The position numbers and the translations under genes were made by a program. Shown here one piece after another: positions 44,146-51,877 of a DNA stretch of 64,000 nucleotides. Positions within the stretch are counted from its first letter, which is position 1. Each line of letters starts with the position of its first letter. Origin of the DNA: Pseudoalteromonas rubra (GTDB lineage: Bacteria; Pseudomonadota; Gammaproteobacteria; Enterobacterales; Alteromonadaceae); the NCBI RefSeq assembly GCF_000238295.3, contig NZ_AHCD03000027.1, forward strand, positions 310,001 to 374,000, in the 5' to 3' direction. Below the pieces are notes generated by a model, which saw only the letters and a program-made list of their open reading frames with translations, was not told the origin of the DNA and did no database searches.

Positions 44146-44222
44146 GGACGCGTAGCTCAGCTGGATAGAGTACCTGGCTACGAACCAGGCGGTCGGAGGT
44201 TCGAATCCTCCCGCGTCCGCCA
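44146..44222 (+). tRNA. tRNA-Arg(ACG) copy 5
   Basis: 77 nt, identical to copy 1, one further 135-bp period. The spacer after it differs by single bases (CTTCTCTT for CTTTTCTT; AGAGGC for AGAAGC), matching the first block more closely and locating the recombination points. Confidence 0.95.
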
Positions 44223-44280
44223 CTTCTCTTAAGTGGTTAAATAAAAAGAGGCACATATCAAGTGTTAAACATGATAAAAC

Positions 44281-44338
44281 GGACGCGTAGCTCAGCTGGA
44301 TAGAGTACCTGGCTACGAACCAGGCGGTCGGAGGTTCG
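44281..44338 (+). pseudogene. Truncated tRNA-Arg(ACG) copy 6
   Basis: Intact up to GGAGGTTCG, then CTCTTCG, so it lacks the T-arm 3' strand and acceptor. Unlike copies 2 and 7 it keeps GGTCGGAGG and one more base of the T-loop, so it was partly converted toward the intact sequence. Confidence 0.9.
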
Positions 44339-44573
44339 CTCTTCGTAAAATACATCCCGGTTCAGCACTTCTCTATGAAGTGAGTATTCAGCCGACGAGA
44401 GGCGGTTTTTTGTGTCTGTAATTTAGGTAGTTGTTTAAGCTGGATAGAGTACCTGACTACAAACCCGGCAGTTAAGGCCGAATTTGTAGGATTTCTTACG
44501 TCGTAAATATTTGCAAAGGTGGGTTATCGCACCGCACAATCTCGATACAGTTTGTTTTCCCCTAAGGACATTT

Positions 44574-45095
44574 GTGCGCCAGACTATCCATGCTTTTCTG
44601 ATGCTAATGATCACCATCAATGTGTTTTTTTGCTCATATCAAACACGGGCAATTGAGGTTGCTGCCGAGCGCGGTGACCAGTACCTGCCAATGCTGAAAG
44701 GCAAACGGGTAGGTCTGGTGGTGAATCAAAGTGCCCGAGTACATGATCAACACTTGCTGGATTATCTCACAGACAATCAGGTGAATGTGGTCCGGATCTT
44801 TGCACCAGAGCATGGATTTCGGGGGAACAAAGGAGCAGGTGTTTACATCACAGATGGTAAAGACATAAAAACGGGCGTGCCAATCGTCTCCTTGTACGGT
44901 ACGAACAAGAAACCAAAGCCAGCACAGCTTGCAGATATTGATATTTTAGTATTTGATATTCAGGATGTAGGTGTACGCTTTTACACCTACCTCAGCACAT
45001 TGTTTCTAACGATGGAGGCCGCACAGCAAGAAGGTGTTAGCTATACTTTGAGAAGTGAGCAATCAACCGACGAAAGTCGGTTTTTTTGTGTCTGA
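44574..45095 (+). pseudogene. namZ (DUF1343) copy 2, 3'-truncated
   Basis: Identical to the full copy up to EGVSY (about 157 codons), then switches at 45044 to a terminator-like module that adds about 16 foreign residues before the stop. It keeps the signal peptide and APEHG motif. Confidence 0.88.
45067..45087 (+). terminator. Terminator module after namZ copy 2
   Basis: CCGAC-GAAA-GTCGG with seven Ts; a very regular tetraloop hairpin. The surrounding sequence (AGTGAGCAATCAACCGACG) recurs at 45225-45258, and looks like a tRNA-operon terminator brought in by rearrangement. Confidence 0.85.
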
Positions 45096-45104
45096 AATTT
45101 GGTG

Positions 45105-45215
45105 TAGTGTGGTACGGGTGGACACACGTCCATGTGAAGGGCTACCGGCTCGACTTCCATGTCTCGCGTTCAGCAAGCTGCGAAGCAGTGCTTCGGTCTT
45201 GCCTCACCCACTTCT
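45105..45215. other. Unassigned 111-bp segment between two terminator modules
   Basis: No open frame or known RNA recognised. It includes a near-perfect small stem (CGAAGCA/TGCTTCG, about 45181-45195) and GTAGTGTGG...CCATGTGA, faintly like the 3' part of 5S rRNA, but not enough for a call. It has no counterpart in the other two blocks. Confidence 0.5.
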
Positions 45216-45237
45216 ACTTTCGGAAGTGAGCAATCAA

Positions 45238-45258
45238 CCGACGAAAGTCGGTTTTTTT
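45238..45258 (+). terminator. Second copy of the terminator module
   Basis: CCGAC-GAAA-GTCGG plus seven Ts; about 55 bp around it match the module at 45045-45102 with a few substitutions. It lies 27 bases before the truncated tRNA-Arg copy 7. Confidence 0.85.
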
Positions 45259-45284
45259 GTATCTGAAATTTGGAGTGAGTTACT

Positions 45285-45330
45285 TCAGCTGGATAGAGTA
45301 CCTGGCTACGAACCAGGCGGTCAGAGGTTC
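45285..45330 (+). pseudogene. Truncated tRNA-Arg(ACG) copy 7, both ends missing
   Basis: TCAGCTGGATAG through the anticodon arm to GGTCAGAGGTTC matches tRNA-Arg; the acceptor 5' strand is replaced by unrelated sequence and the 3' half by ACTCTTCG, as in copy 2. Confidence 0.9.
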
Positions 45331-45566
45331 ACTCTTCGTAAAATACATCCCGGTTCAGCACTTCTCTATGAAGTGAGTATTCAGCCGACGAGAGGCGGTT
45401 TTTTGTGTCTGTAATTTAGGTAGTTGTTTAAGCTGGATAGAGTACCTGACTACAAACCCGGCAGTTAAGGCCGAATTTGTAGGATTTCTTACGTCGTAAA
45501 TATTTGCAAAGGTGGGTTATCGCACCGCACAATCTCGATACAGTTTGTTTTCCCCTAAGGACATTT

Positions 45567-46739
45567 GTGCGCCAGACTATCCATGCTTTTCTGATGCTAA
45601 TGATCACCATCAATGTGTTTTTTTGCTCATATCAAACACGGGCAATTGAGGTTGCTGCCGAGCGCGGTGACCAGTACCTGCCAATGCTGAAAGGCAAACG
45701 GGTAGGTCTGGTGGTGAATCAAAGTGCCCGAGTACATGATCAACACTTGCTGGATTATCTCACAGACAATCAGGTGAATGTGGTCCGGATCTTTGCACCA
45801 GAGCATGGATTTCGGGGGAACAAAGGAGCAGGTGTTTACATCACAGATGGTAAAGACATAAAAACGGGCGTGCCAATCGTCTCCTTGTACGGTACGAACA
45901 AGAAACCAAAGCCAGCACAGCTTGCAGATATTGATATTTTAGTATTTGATATTCAGGATGTAGGTGTACGCTTTTACACCTACCTCAGCACATTGTTTCT
46001 AACGATGGAGGCCGCACAGCAAGAAGGTGTTAGCTATTTGGTGCTGGATCGGCCTAATCCGAATATTGCGTATGTTGATGGCCCAGTACTGGATGAACGC
46101 TTTCGCTCTTTTGTTGGTATGCTGCCTGTCCCTGTCTTGCATGGTATGACGCTGGGTGAGCTGGCCTTGATGACTGTCGGTGAGGGGTGGCTAGACAGCA
46201 GTGTAACGCTTGATCTGACAGTTATCCCGGTTGCCAGTTATAGTGCAAAGGATGAATACAAGCTACCCATAGCACCGAGCCCCAACTTACCGAATCAGCG
46301 TGCTATTTATTTGTACCCTTCGTTATGTTTATTTGAGGCGACGCGCGTTTCTGTGGGTCGAGGCAGTGATTTTCCATTTCAGGTATTTGGTCATGATCAG
46401 GTCCGGCTTGGCACTTTGGCTTTTTCGCCACGTTCTATGCCCGGTGCAGCCATGCACCCTAAGTTAAAGGGCAAAATTGTCTATGCCAGAGACCTACGTC
46501 ACTCTCAGCAACGGGGTCTGTCGTTAGGCTGGTTAGTGCAGGCACACAGTGCATTTGAGCAACACCCAGAGGCATTGATTAATTCACCGCGGTTCTTTGA
46601 CAAACTGGCAGGCACTGATGTGATCCGCCTGGCATTGACACAGGGCCTGAAAGCACATCAGATAGAAGCCATCTGGGCACAGGAAGTACAGGCGTTTAAG
46701 ACACGCCGCCTGCCTTACCTGCTGTATGAGCGGGATTAA
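45567..46739 (+). CDS. namZ: Exo-beta-N-acetylmuramidase NamZ (DUF1343), full-length copy
   Basis: 390 residues from GTG 45567 (TAAGGA five bases upstream); the longer frame from 45504 has no ribosome-binding site and would bury the signal peptide. A signal peptide ends near YQTRA. Residues 77-81 are APEHG in the conserved IFAPEHGFRG block, thought to carry the catalytic Glu. Further family blocks are VPIVSLYG, VFDIQDVGVRFYTYLSTLF, VLDRPNPN, SPNLPNQRAIYLYPSLCLFEATRVSVGRG and HPKLKGK. NamZ enzymes cut terminal MurNAc from peptidoglycan fragments. Regulator and transporter genes follow, supporting peptidoglycan salvage. It overlaps neither neighbour and converges with murR (7 bp apart). Confidence 0.88.
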   Translation: MRQTIHAFLMLMITINVFFCSYQTRAIEVAAERGDQYLPMLKGKRVGLVVNQSARVHDQHLLDYLTDNQVNVVRIFAPEHGFRGNKGAGVYITDGKDIKTGVPIVSLYGTNKKPKPAQLADIDILVFDIQDVGVRFYTYLSTLFLTMEAAQQEGVSYLVLDRPNPNIAYVDGPVLDERFRSFVGMLPVPVLHGMTLGELALMTVGEGWLDSSVTLDLTVIPVASYSAKDEYKLPIAPSPNLPNQRAIYLYPSLCLFEATRVSVGRGSDFPFQVFGHDQVRLGTLAFSPRSMPGAAMHPKLKGKIVYARDLRHSQQRGLSLGWLVQAHSAFEQHPEALINSPRFFDKLAGTDVIRLALTQGLKAHQIEAIWAQEVQAFKTRRLPYLLYERD

Positions 46740-46746
46740 AACGAAC

Positions 46747-47595
46747 TCAGTCGTTAAAAATCGCGCGCATATTATCATTTGCCCGTTCAACCCGACGTTG
46801 CCAGTGCAAGTTTGACTGTGCCAGTGCAACAAAGAGCGTATCAATGAGGTAGCATTGGGATGCCCGGGTGAGTATCGCGCTGTGATTAACCGGCTCTGCC
46901 TCTTGTACAGTAAACAAGACGTGCTCTGCCATCTCACTGAGCTGAGAGTCGCCATAGCGCGTGATAGCAAACAAGCGACACTCATTGCGTTTTGCCTGCT
47001 CGGCCAGTTTCAGGAGAGTTTTTGTCTGACCTGAATTGCTGATCACAACCAGTAGATCTTCTTTGCCCATCGACGCAACATAGCTGGCAGCATTATATTC
47101 ATCGCTGTGGCACACCGCAGAAATACCGACTTTTTGTAGTTTAAAGGCAAAATCTTGCGCAACAGACCAGGATGCACCTTTGGCGCAGATCAGCACTTTG
47201 CGTGCTGCTTTTAATGCCTGCACCGTGCGCTCAAATTCTGAGCCATTGTTAAGTTTCTGAGTTGCACTCAGCGTTTTGTGTTGATTGGCAATGAGTTTTT
47301 CGCTGATATCAGCCAGCGAATCATTTTGCTCAAACTGGGTGGAGCGGGATGCCTGATCAGAAGTTTGCTCATTCAGTGCATCCACAACCGCGAGTTTAAA
47401 TGCCGGAAAACCCCGGTACCCCAATTTTTGTGCAAACTTTACGACACTGGACTGACTGACGCCGGCAGCCTTGGCCAGTTCAATGGACGATAAAGTGCGG
47501 ATTTGGGTCCCCGAACTAAGGGTAAAGTCGGCGAGTTTTGCCTCACTTTGTGAGAGAGTTGGCCTTAATGCCTTTATTTTAATAAAAGTAGACAT
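46747..47595 (-). CDS. MurR/RpiR-type transcriptional regulator
   Basis: About 282 residues. The N-terminal HTH_6 domain (ALRPTLSQSEAKLADFTLSSG...ELAKAAGVSQSSVVKFAQKLGYRGFPAFK) is followed by a SIS sugar-phosphate-binding domain (KVLICAKGASWSVAQDFAFKLQKVG...DLLVVISNSGQTKTLLKLAEQAKR). MurR binds MurNAc-6-P in E. coli. The neighbouring namZ makes the same ligand plausible here (inference). The frame is open from 47634, but ATG 47595 begins a typical N-terminus. It is divergent from the NhaC-family transporter with about 230 bp between the chosen starts. Confidence 0.8.
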   Translation of the reverse strand: MSTFIKIKALRPTLSQSEAKLADFTLSSGTQIRTLSSIELAKAAGVSQSSVVKFAQKLGYRGFPAFKLAVVDALNEQTSDQASRSTQFEQNDSLADISEKLIANQHKTLSATQKLNNGSEFERTVQALKAARKVLICAKGASWSVAQDFAFKLQKVGISAVCHSDEYNAASYVASMGKEDLLVVISNSGQTKTLLKLAEQAKRNECRLFAITRYGDSQLSEMAEHVLFTVQEAEPVNHSAILTRASQCYLIDTLFVALAQSNLHWQRRVERANDNMRAIFND

Positions 47596-47825
47596 GCGCT
47601 TCACTTGGTAACCTGTACTGACAGAGATGTCCATATTATAGGTTCAAAGTGAACAATGTAATAGATCAGAAAGATATATTATTGCGCTTTTTAATCTGGT
47701 TGGTACCTAAAAAAGTTCTTTTTGTTGCGTTTGTAAATTCAGCTGCGAAAAGCTTGGTTTTTTCCCCGCAACTAATTAAGCTAACGGGTTTACAGCTTGA
47801 TCTAATAATTAGTAATAGGGAACCT

Positions 47826-49202
47826 ATGTCCTGGTATTCGATTTTACCGCCTTTGATAGCTATTGCCGTGGTGTTTTGGCGCAAAGAGGTCATTGTGGCG
47901 CTGATCCTGGCGTTGATCTCTTCGGAATTTCTGCTCGCGCTAAACGGTGGTGGTAACGCGCTATTTTCCACCTTTATTAATAGTATTGAGCGCATTGTGA
48001 GCGTTGCCACCTCTCCCGGAAACAGTCGAATTTTGCTGTTTAGTATCGTGATTGGTGCGCTACTGGCTTATATCAGAGAATCAGGTGGCGTCGGTGCGAC
48101 AGTAAATAAACTGCTGAATATTGGCGTTGCGAAAAGCAAGCGCCAGGTTGGTCTGTTGACCATGTTCACGGGGATGGCCGTGTTTATTGAGTCGAACATG
48201 AGTGTGCTGACCTCAGGGATCGTATCCCGGGGCCTGTTTGATAAATTCAAAATGAGTCGCGCGCGTTTGGCTTATATTATCGACAGTACCAGTGCTCCTG
48301 TGTGTATTCTTATTCTGCTTAATGGCTGGGGCGCGTATGTGCTGGGTCTGTTGAGTAATTATGAGCTGGAGCAATCGGCGGTCAGTATTTTGTGGGGCAG
48401 TGTGGCATTTAATTTCTATGCCATCATTGCATTGTTGATTGTGTTTTACACCATAGTGTTTGACAAAGTGCATGGCCCAATGAAAGTGGCTGAACACGCG
48501 CTGGCGAAACAGGACCAGGAAATTGACAAAGGCCCGGCTGCCAGTAAAGCACGCTTTATGTTAGTACCACTGGCGACACTTATCATCAGTATGCTGGGTT
48601 TTATGTTGTGGACAGGTGGGGGTGAACTGGCTCAAGGCAGTGGCTCTAAATCGGTTTTGTATGCCACAGTGCTGGCAACAGCGGTAGCCTACTTACTGCT
48701 CCTTAAAGCTCGCCATTTTACGCATCAACAACTGGTTGACGTGGGCTTCAAAGGTATGGGAGAACTGCTGCCTCTGGTGAGTATCGTATTGCTGTCACTG
48801 ACGCTGGGTGCAAGCTTAAAAGAGTTAGGCACTGGGGTGTTTGTTGCATCATTAGTGGGTGATTACTTACCGGTTTACTTCATTGTGCCTGTGTTGTTCC
48901 TAACCGGGGCTGTGATGTCGTTTACGACAGGCACATCCTGGGGCACCTTTGCTATTCTGATCCCGATAGGCGTACCATTGATCCAAACTCTGGGACTGCC
49001 ACCATCGCTGGTTGTCGGCGCAATACTTAGCGGCGGGATTTTTGGCGATCATTGCTCACCGATTTCAGATACCAGCGCGGTGTCAGCATTGGCATCTGGT
49101 TGCGATCTGCTTACCCATGTGAAAACGCAACTTCCTTATGCGATGGTTGGTGGTGTACTGGCACTGATCAGCTTTTTCGTAGCCAGTATAGTGATGATTT
49201 AA
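47826..49202 (+). CDS. NhaC-family transporter (predicted MurNAc-locus permease)
   Basis: About 458 residues with roughly eleven membrane helices. The NhaC/antiporter signature FGDHCSPISDTSAVSALASG lies near the C-terminus, and FTTGTSWGTFAILIPIGVP just before it. ATG 47826 with TAGGG nearby matches the family start; the longer frame from 47649 adds a non-conserved leader. NhaC members exchange sodium for protons or organic solutes. Next to namZ and a MurR-type regulator it may import muropeptide sugars with sodium, but direct evidence is absent. Confidence 0.75.
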   Translation: MSWYSILPPLIAIAVVFWRKEVIVALILALISSEFLLALNGGGNALFSTFINSIERIVSVATSPGNSRILLFSIVIGALLAYIRESGGVGATVNKLLNIGVAKSKRQVGLLTMFTGMAVFIESNMSVLTSGIVSRGLFDKFKMSRARLAYIIDSTSAPVCILILLNGWGAYVLGLLSNYELEQSAVSILWGSVAFNFYAIIALLIVFYTIVFDKVHGPMKVAEHALAKQDQEIDKGPAASKARFMLVPLATLIISMLGFMLWTGGGELAQGSGSKSVLYATVLATAVAYLLLLKARHFTHQQLVDVGFKGMGELLPLVSIVLLSLTLGASLKELGTGVFVASLVGDYLPVYFIVPVLFLTGAVMSFTTGTSWGTFAILIPIGVPLIQTLGLPPSLVVGAILSGGIFGDHCSPISDTSAVSALASGCDLLTHVKTQLPYAMVGGVLALISFFVASIVMI

Positions 49203-49211
49203 CAACCGCTT

Positions 49212-49240
49212 TTCGCCAGCCTTGCTCTGAGGCTGGCGAA
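49212..49240. terminator. Hairpin between convergent transporter and putative anti-sigma genes
   Basis: Perfect 10-bp arms TTCGCCAGCC / GGCTGGCGAA with a 9-nt loop, ten bases after the transporter stop and two before the end of the convergent gene. No U-tract on either side. Probably a shared bidirectional terminator. Confidence 0.5.
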
Positions 49241-49241
49241 G

Positions 49242-49844
49242 TTAAGGGCAGGCATATACTTTGCCTGGAGCCGCTGTGATGGTCGTTAAGTGACCATTTT
49301 TATTTTTATCCAGTGCTAACATCTGTCCTGGTGATATGCCTGACAATACGGCGTCGTCTTGTAATGCTGTGAGCACCGAGTGTTTAATTTCCAAAAGTGT
49401 TTTGCTGCGACAGTCGGCAACAAACCAGGTATTGGCGTCACTGTGAACAAGCCGCCCATAAAAGCGTTGTTCGCTCAGCTGTTGTTGCTGTTGTTTAAAT
49501 TGCGCATCTAAAGTCTGTTTTTGAGCCCGAAGCTGAGTAACGTAGTGGCCCTGTTCGACGCTGTGGGTTTCAACCTGCTCATAATCATCAAAACTCAGGG
49601 CATACACAGCTTGAAGCGATTGCTGGCGATGCTCTTGAGATAGCATGACTGTCGCCAGTACCATGAGTGCCCCGCATGCTAAAACCCACTGACCTCTTTG
49701 CCACCAGCTGATCTGTTTCGCTGTGGTATTAGCTGCGCGACACACTTGCTTGAGCTGGCGCTGCTCAAGTGCCGAAGGCCTGTGCTGTTGCTTTGCGTGT
49801 TGATAGGCCTGCTTGAGCCGATCTGCCTGCGATTTGTCACTCAT
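49242..49844 (-). CDS. Putative anti-sigma factor (single-pass membrane protein)
   Basis: About 200 residues. The N-terminal 45 residues are charged and cytoplasmic (KSQADRLKQAYQHAKQQHRPSALEQRQLKQVCRAANT), followed by one membrane helix (WVLACGALMVLATVMLS) and a periplasmic domain with a Gln-rich coiled-coil (about 95-125). No zinc-binding HxxxCxxC motif is visible, so it is not a ZAS-type anti-sigma. It overlaps the upstream sigma gene by 8 bp, the reason for the call. AGGAG precedes the tandem ATGs. Confidence 0.6.
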   Translation of the reverse strand: MSDKSQADRLKQAYQHAKQQHRPSALEQRQLKQVCRAANTTAKQISWWQRGQWVLACGALMVLATVMLSQEHRQQSLQAVYALSFDDYEQVETHSVEQGHYVTQLRAQKQTLDAQFKQQQQQLSEQRFYGRLVHSDANTWFVADCRSKTLLEIKHSVLTALQDDAVLSGISPGQMLALDKNKNGHLTTITAAPGKVYACP

Positions 49845-50391
49845 CATCTTCTCCTAATACGTGCTTAAGCGCTGTGCGGGCATAACGCAGGCGCGTTTTA
49901 ATGGTTTCCTGCGGGGCGTCAGTGATACTGGCGATTTGTTGCAAGGAAAAACCTTCCAGTTGCAGGCTTATGGCTTCTCTTTGCTGTAGTGGCAGCAATA
50001 AAATCGCATCGTACAAGGATTGATGCGACTTTACAGTGTGCTCCGCCGGAACAGATAGTTGCTGTTCCGGGTGTTCTATATAGGCAAGCCGATTTTGCTT
50101 ACGCAATTCGTCAATCAGCGCGTTTCGGGCCAGCTTGAATAAAAAGGCTTTCGGTGCCTGGCTGGTGTGATAAGCCTGACGTTTTTCAACGACGGTTAGC
50201 CAGGTTTTCTGACATATGTCTTTGGCCAGTTCGCTGTCACTTTGGGTTAGCAAAAAGTGATATAAATCGTGATTGTACTTGTCTATCGCCAGTTCCAGAT
50301 ACTTGTTGTCTCCGCTTAATTTAAACTCATATAAAGGGTCGGCAGGCTCGGGTTCGTTTGCCGACAGCCAGTTTTTTAAAGCAAGTAGCAT
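49837..50391 (-). CDS. ECF-type RNA polymerase sigma factor
   Basis: 184 residues with sigma-70 regions 2 and 4: YNHDLYHFLLTQSDSELAKDICQKTWLTVVEKRQAYHTSQAPKAFLFKLARNALIDELRKQ (region 2) and LPLQQREAISLQLEGFSLQQIASITDAPQETIKTRLRYARTALK (region 4). No region 3 between. It is coupled to the putative anti-sigma gene and lies 73 bp after the tonB-type gene on the same strand. The sigma regulon is unknown; the TonB neighbour hints at envelope or uptake control. Confidence 0.85.
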   Translation of the reverse strand: MLLALKNWLSANEPEPADPLYEFKLSGDNKYLELAIDKYNHDLYHFLLTQSDSELAKDICQKTWLTVVEKRQAYHTSQAPKAFLFKLARNALIDELRKQNRLAYIEHPEQQLSVPAEHTVKSHQSLYDAILLLPLQQREAISLQLEGFSLQQIASITDAPQETIKTRLRYARTALKHVLGEDDE

Positions 50392-50464
50392 AGGCAGGTC
50401 CTTGTTTTTATTGTCTGGTGCCTGGTTGCACCAGGAAAATAATCCCCGGTGCCCAGTCTAGATA

Positions 50465-51112
50465 TTAATCTTGGTTGAGCTTGAACTCCAGCACGACTTT
50501 TTGTCCGGGCTGTCGCTGAGGCTGACCGTTCACCACCTGAGGGCGGTATTTCCAGCGCTTTAAAGCTTTTAATGCCTCACGGTTGAACACGCGTTTGGGT
50601 TCTGCATTGGCGACTCTGGCATCAACCACTTCGCCTGTTTCAGAAATTGTAAAGTGCAGCTCAACCCACCCTTGCGTGCCATCTCGTGCAGCCACAGTCG
50701 GATAGCGAGGCTCAATTCTGACGATGGGCGTAGCCTGCATATCGGTTGGTTTCATCGATGAGCCCATTTGTATAGGACCTGTCTCGACGACTGGTGCACC
50801 ACCGAGTCCGTTTAACGCCATGGCTGGCGTTTCTGCATCCACTGTTGGTTTAGGCGGAGCTTTTGGCACAGATTTAGGCGGAGGGGGCAGTTTTTGGATT
50901 GTCTCAACAGGCGTATCTTGCTTTACTTCGGGAAGAAAAACGGGTGTATAGGTAATGGGGGCCTGTTTAAACTCAAGATCCTGACTGATTAAGTGCTGCA
51001 TAAAAGCAAAGGCAGCAAAGGTGACGCCGCAGGCGCCCAAAAACGACAGTAATACCTTGTAAAGAGTCTGGTAAGGGCGAGGCGACTGTTCTGCTAGAAA
51101 TTGACCGTTCAT
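50465..51112 (-). CDS. tonB: TonB-family energy transducer
   Basis: About 215 residues. N-terminal membrane anchor (YKVLLSFLGACGVTFAAFAFMQ), a Pro-rich spacer (KLPPPPKSVPKAPPKPTVD) and the C-terminal TonB domain (RIEPRYPTVAARDGTQGWVELHFTISETGEV...REALKALKRWKYRPQVVNGQP). ATG 51112 follows AGGAG at seven bases; the ATG at 51118 sits too close to that site. No ExbB/ExbD is adjacent, so it must use those encoded elsewhere. Same strand as the sigma/anti-sigma pair. Confidence 0.85.
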   Translation of the reverse strand: MNGQFLAEQSPRPYQTLYKVLLSFLGACGVTFAAFAFMQHLISQDLEFKQAPITYTPVFLPEVKQDTPVETIQKLPPPPKSVPKAPPKPTVDAETPAMALNGLGGAPVVETGPIQMGSSMKPTDMQATPIVRIEPRYPTVAARDGTQGWVELHFTISETGEVVDARVANAEPKRVFNREALKALKRWKYRPQVVNGQPQRQPGQKVVLEFKLNQD

Positions 51113-51312
51113 AAGCATGCTCCTGGATGATTTATCAGTAAAACGGGGCTGAGGTCAAAAAGGGGTGAACTAGTTAGCGATTTTTTTTCCGATTACGTTA
51201 GAATGCGCAAAATAACTGAACAGACCTACCTGATTATCTGGTCATCATAACAGGCCAAGCAGGGCGTAACAGCCTAGCCTGCGTGATAGTTTTACAGTAT
51301 GTGGGAGAAAAG

Positions 51313-51819
51313 ATGCAACTACTGGATATAGATAAAACACGTTACAGGAAACACCTGAACATAGTGATCGCAGCCTGCATTGCGGCCCTGGTCGCTGGCA
51401 GCTTAGGATTTGCCCGGATTTTGATTGTGGCTTTCCCGGATCCGGATGGGAGTCACTTCCATTGGAATCTGACAGGGGTTGTGCTGACGTGCGTAATAAT
51501 CGCTGCGGTGCTTAAACAGGTGCAGTACCACCCGTTTATGTATGAAGTGAACTATGTCTGGCAGCTCAAACAGGCGCTGAACAAGGTTACCCGAAAAATG
51601 GCCAAAGTTAAGGTGGCTGCACAGCAGGGTGATGTCGATGCCATGCTTGCTATGCAGTTTAGTTACAGTGGCTCGCGCCAGTTATGGCAGCTTGACGATA
51701 ATACATTGACAATGGAAGAGCTGGGTCTCTGGCAGGCAGAGCTCGATGTGCTGACCAAACAGTATCAGGTAACACTGGATTTAGCGCGATACGATTCAGC
51801 CCTGTTAGATAAGTTCTGA
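51313..51819 (+). CDS. DUF3087-like membrane protein
   Basis: About 168 residues. Two membrane helices (IVIAACIAALVAGSLGFARILIV and VVLTCVIIAAVLKQVQYHPF) flank a short HFHWN loop, and a helical cytoplasmic C-terminal half follows. I place it in DUF3087 from memory, with moderate confidence. ATG 51313 with GGGAGAAA in front is chosen. No operon partner; role unknown. Confidence 0.6.
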   Translation: MQLLDIDKTRYRKHLNIVIAACIAALVAGSLGFARILIVAFPDPDGSHFHWNLTGVVLTCVIIAAVLKQVQYHPFMYEVNYVWQLKQALNKVTRKMAKVKVAAQQGDVDAMLAMQFSYSGSRQLWQLDDNTLTMEELGLWQAELDVLTKQYQVTLDLARYDSALLDKF

Positions 51820-51877
51820 GGGCGATTCAATCAGGACAGTGGTTCAGTCAGAGTAACACTGAACCATGCAACCGTGT

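Larger units (their letters stand above)
42764..46223 (+). repeat. Tandemly amplified tRNA-Arg / namZ segment
   Basis: Two nested periodicities. (1) A 135-bp unit (tRNA-Arg plus 58-bp spacer) recurs at 42764/42899 and at 43876, 44011, 44146, 44281. (2) A larger block runs from a truncated tRNA-Arg into namZ: 42899-43848, 44281-45044 and 45285-46223. The blocks are offset by 1382 and 993 bp and are almost identical. The first block joins back to the sequence just after tRNA-Ser at 43846-43851 through a 2-nt overlap, as expected for tandem duplication. The second ends at 45044 and switches to a terminator-like module. Confidence 0.9.

Noticed and set aside
42764..44338. Regular repeats that could suggest a CRISPR array
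   Set aside because: The 135-bp period is explained by tRNA-Arg genes with conserved spacers; there are no short repeats with unique spacers and no cas genes.
43816..44355. Minus-strand open frame of 179 residues with repeated GGFEPPTAWFVARYSIQLSYAS units
   Set aside because: It is the antisense translation of the tandem tRNA-Arg genes, a known source of false protein predictions; the same applies to 42677-42973.
45105..45215. Partial 5S rRNA
   Set aside because: Only short scattered matches (GTAGTGTGG, CCATGTGA) and no conserved 5S helices.
42764..46223. Insertion sequence or integrative element causing the namZ duplication
   Set aside because: No transposase, integrase, terminal inverted repeats or target-site duplications were found; homologous or microhomology recombination between tRNA-Arg copies explains the structure.
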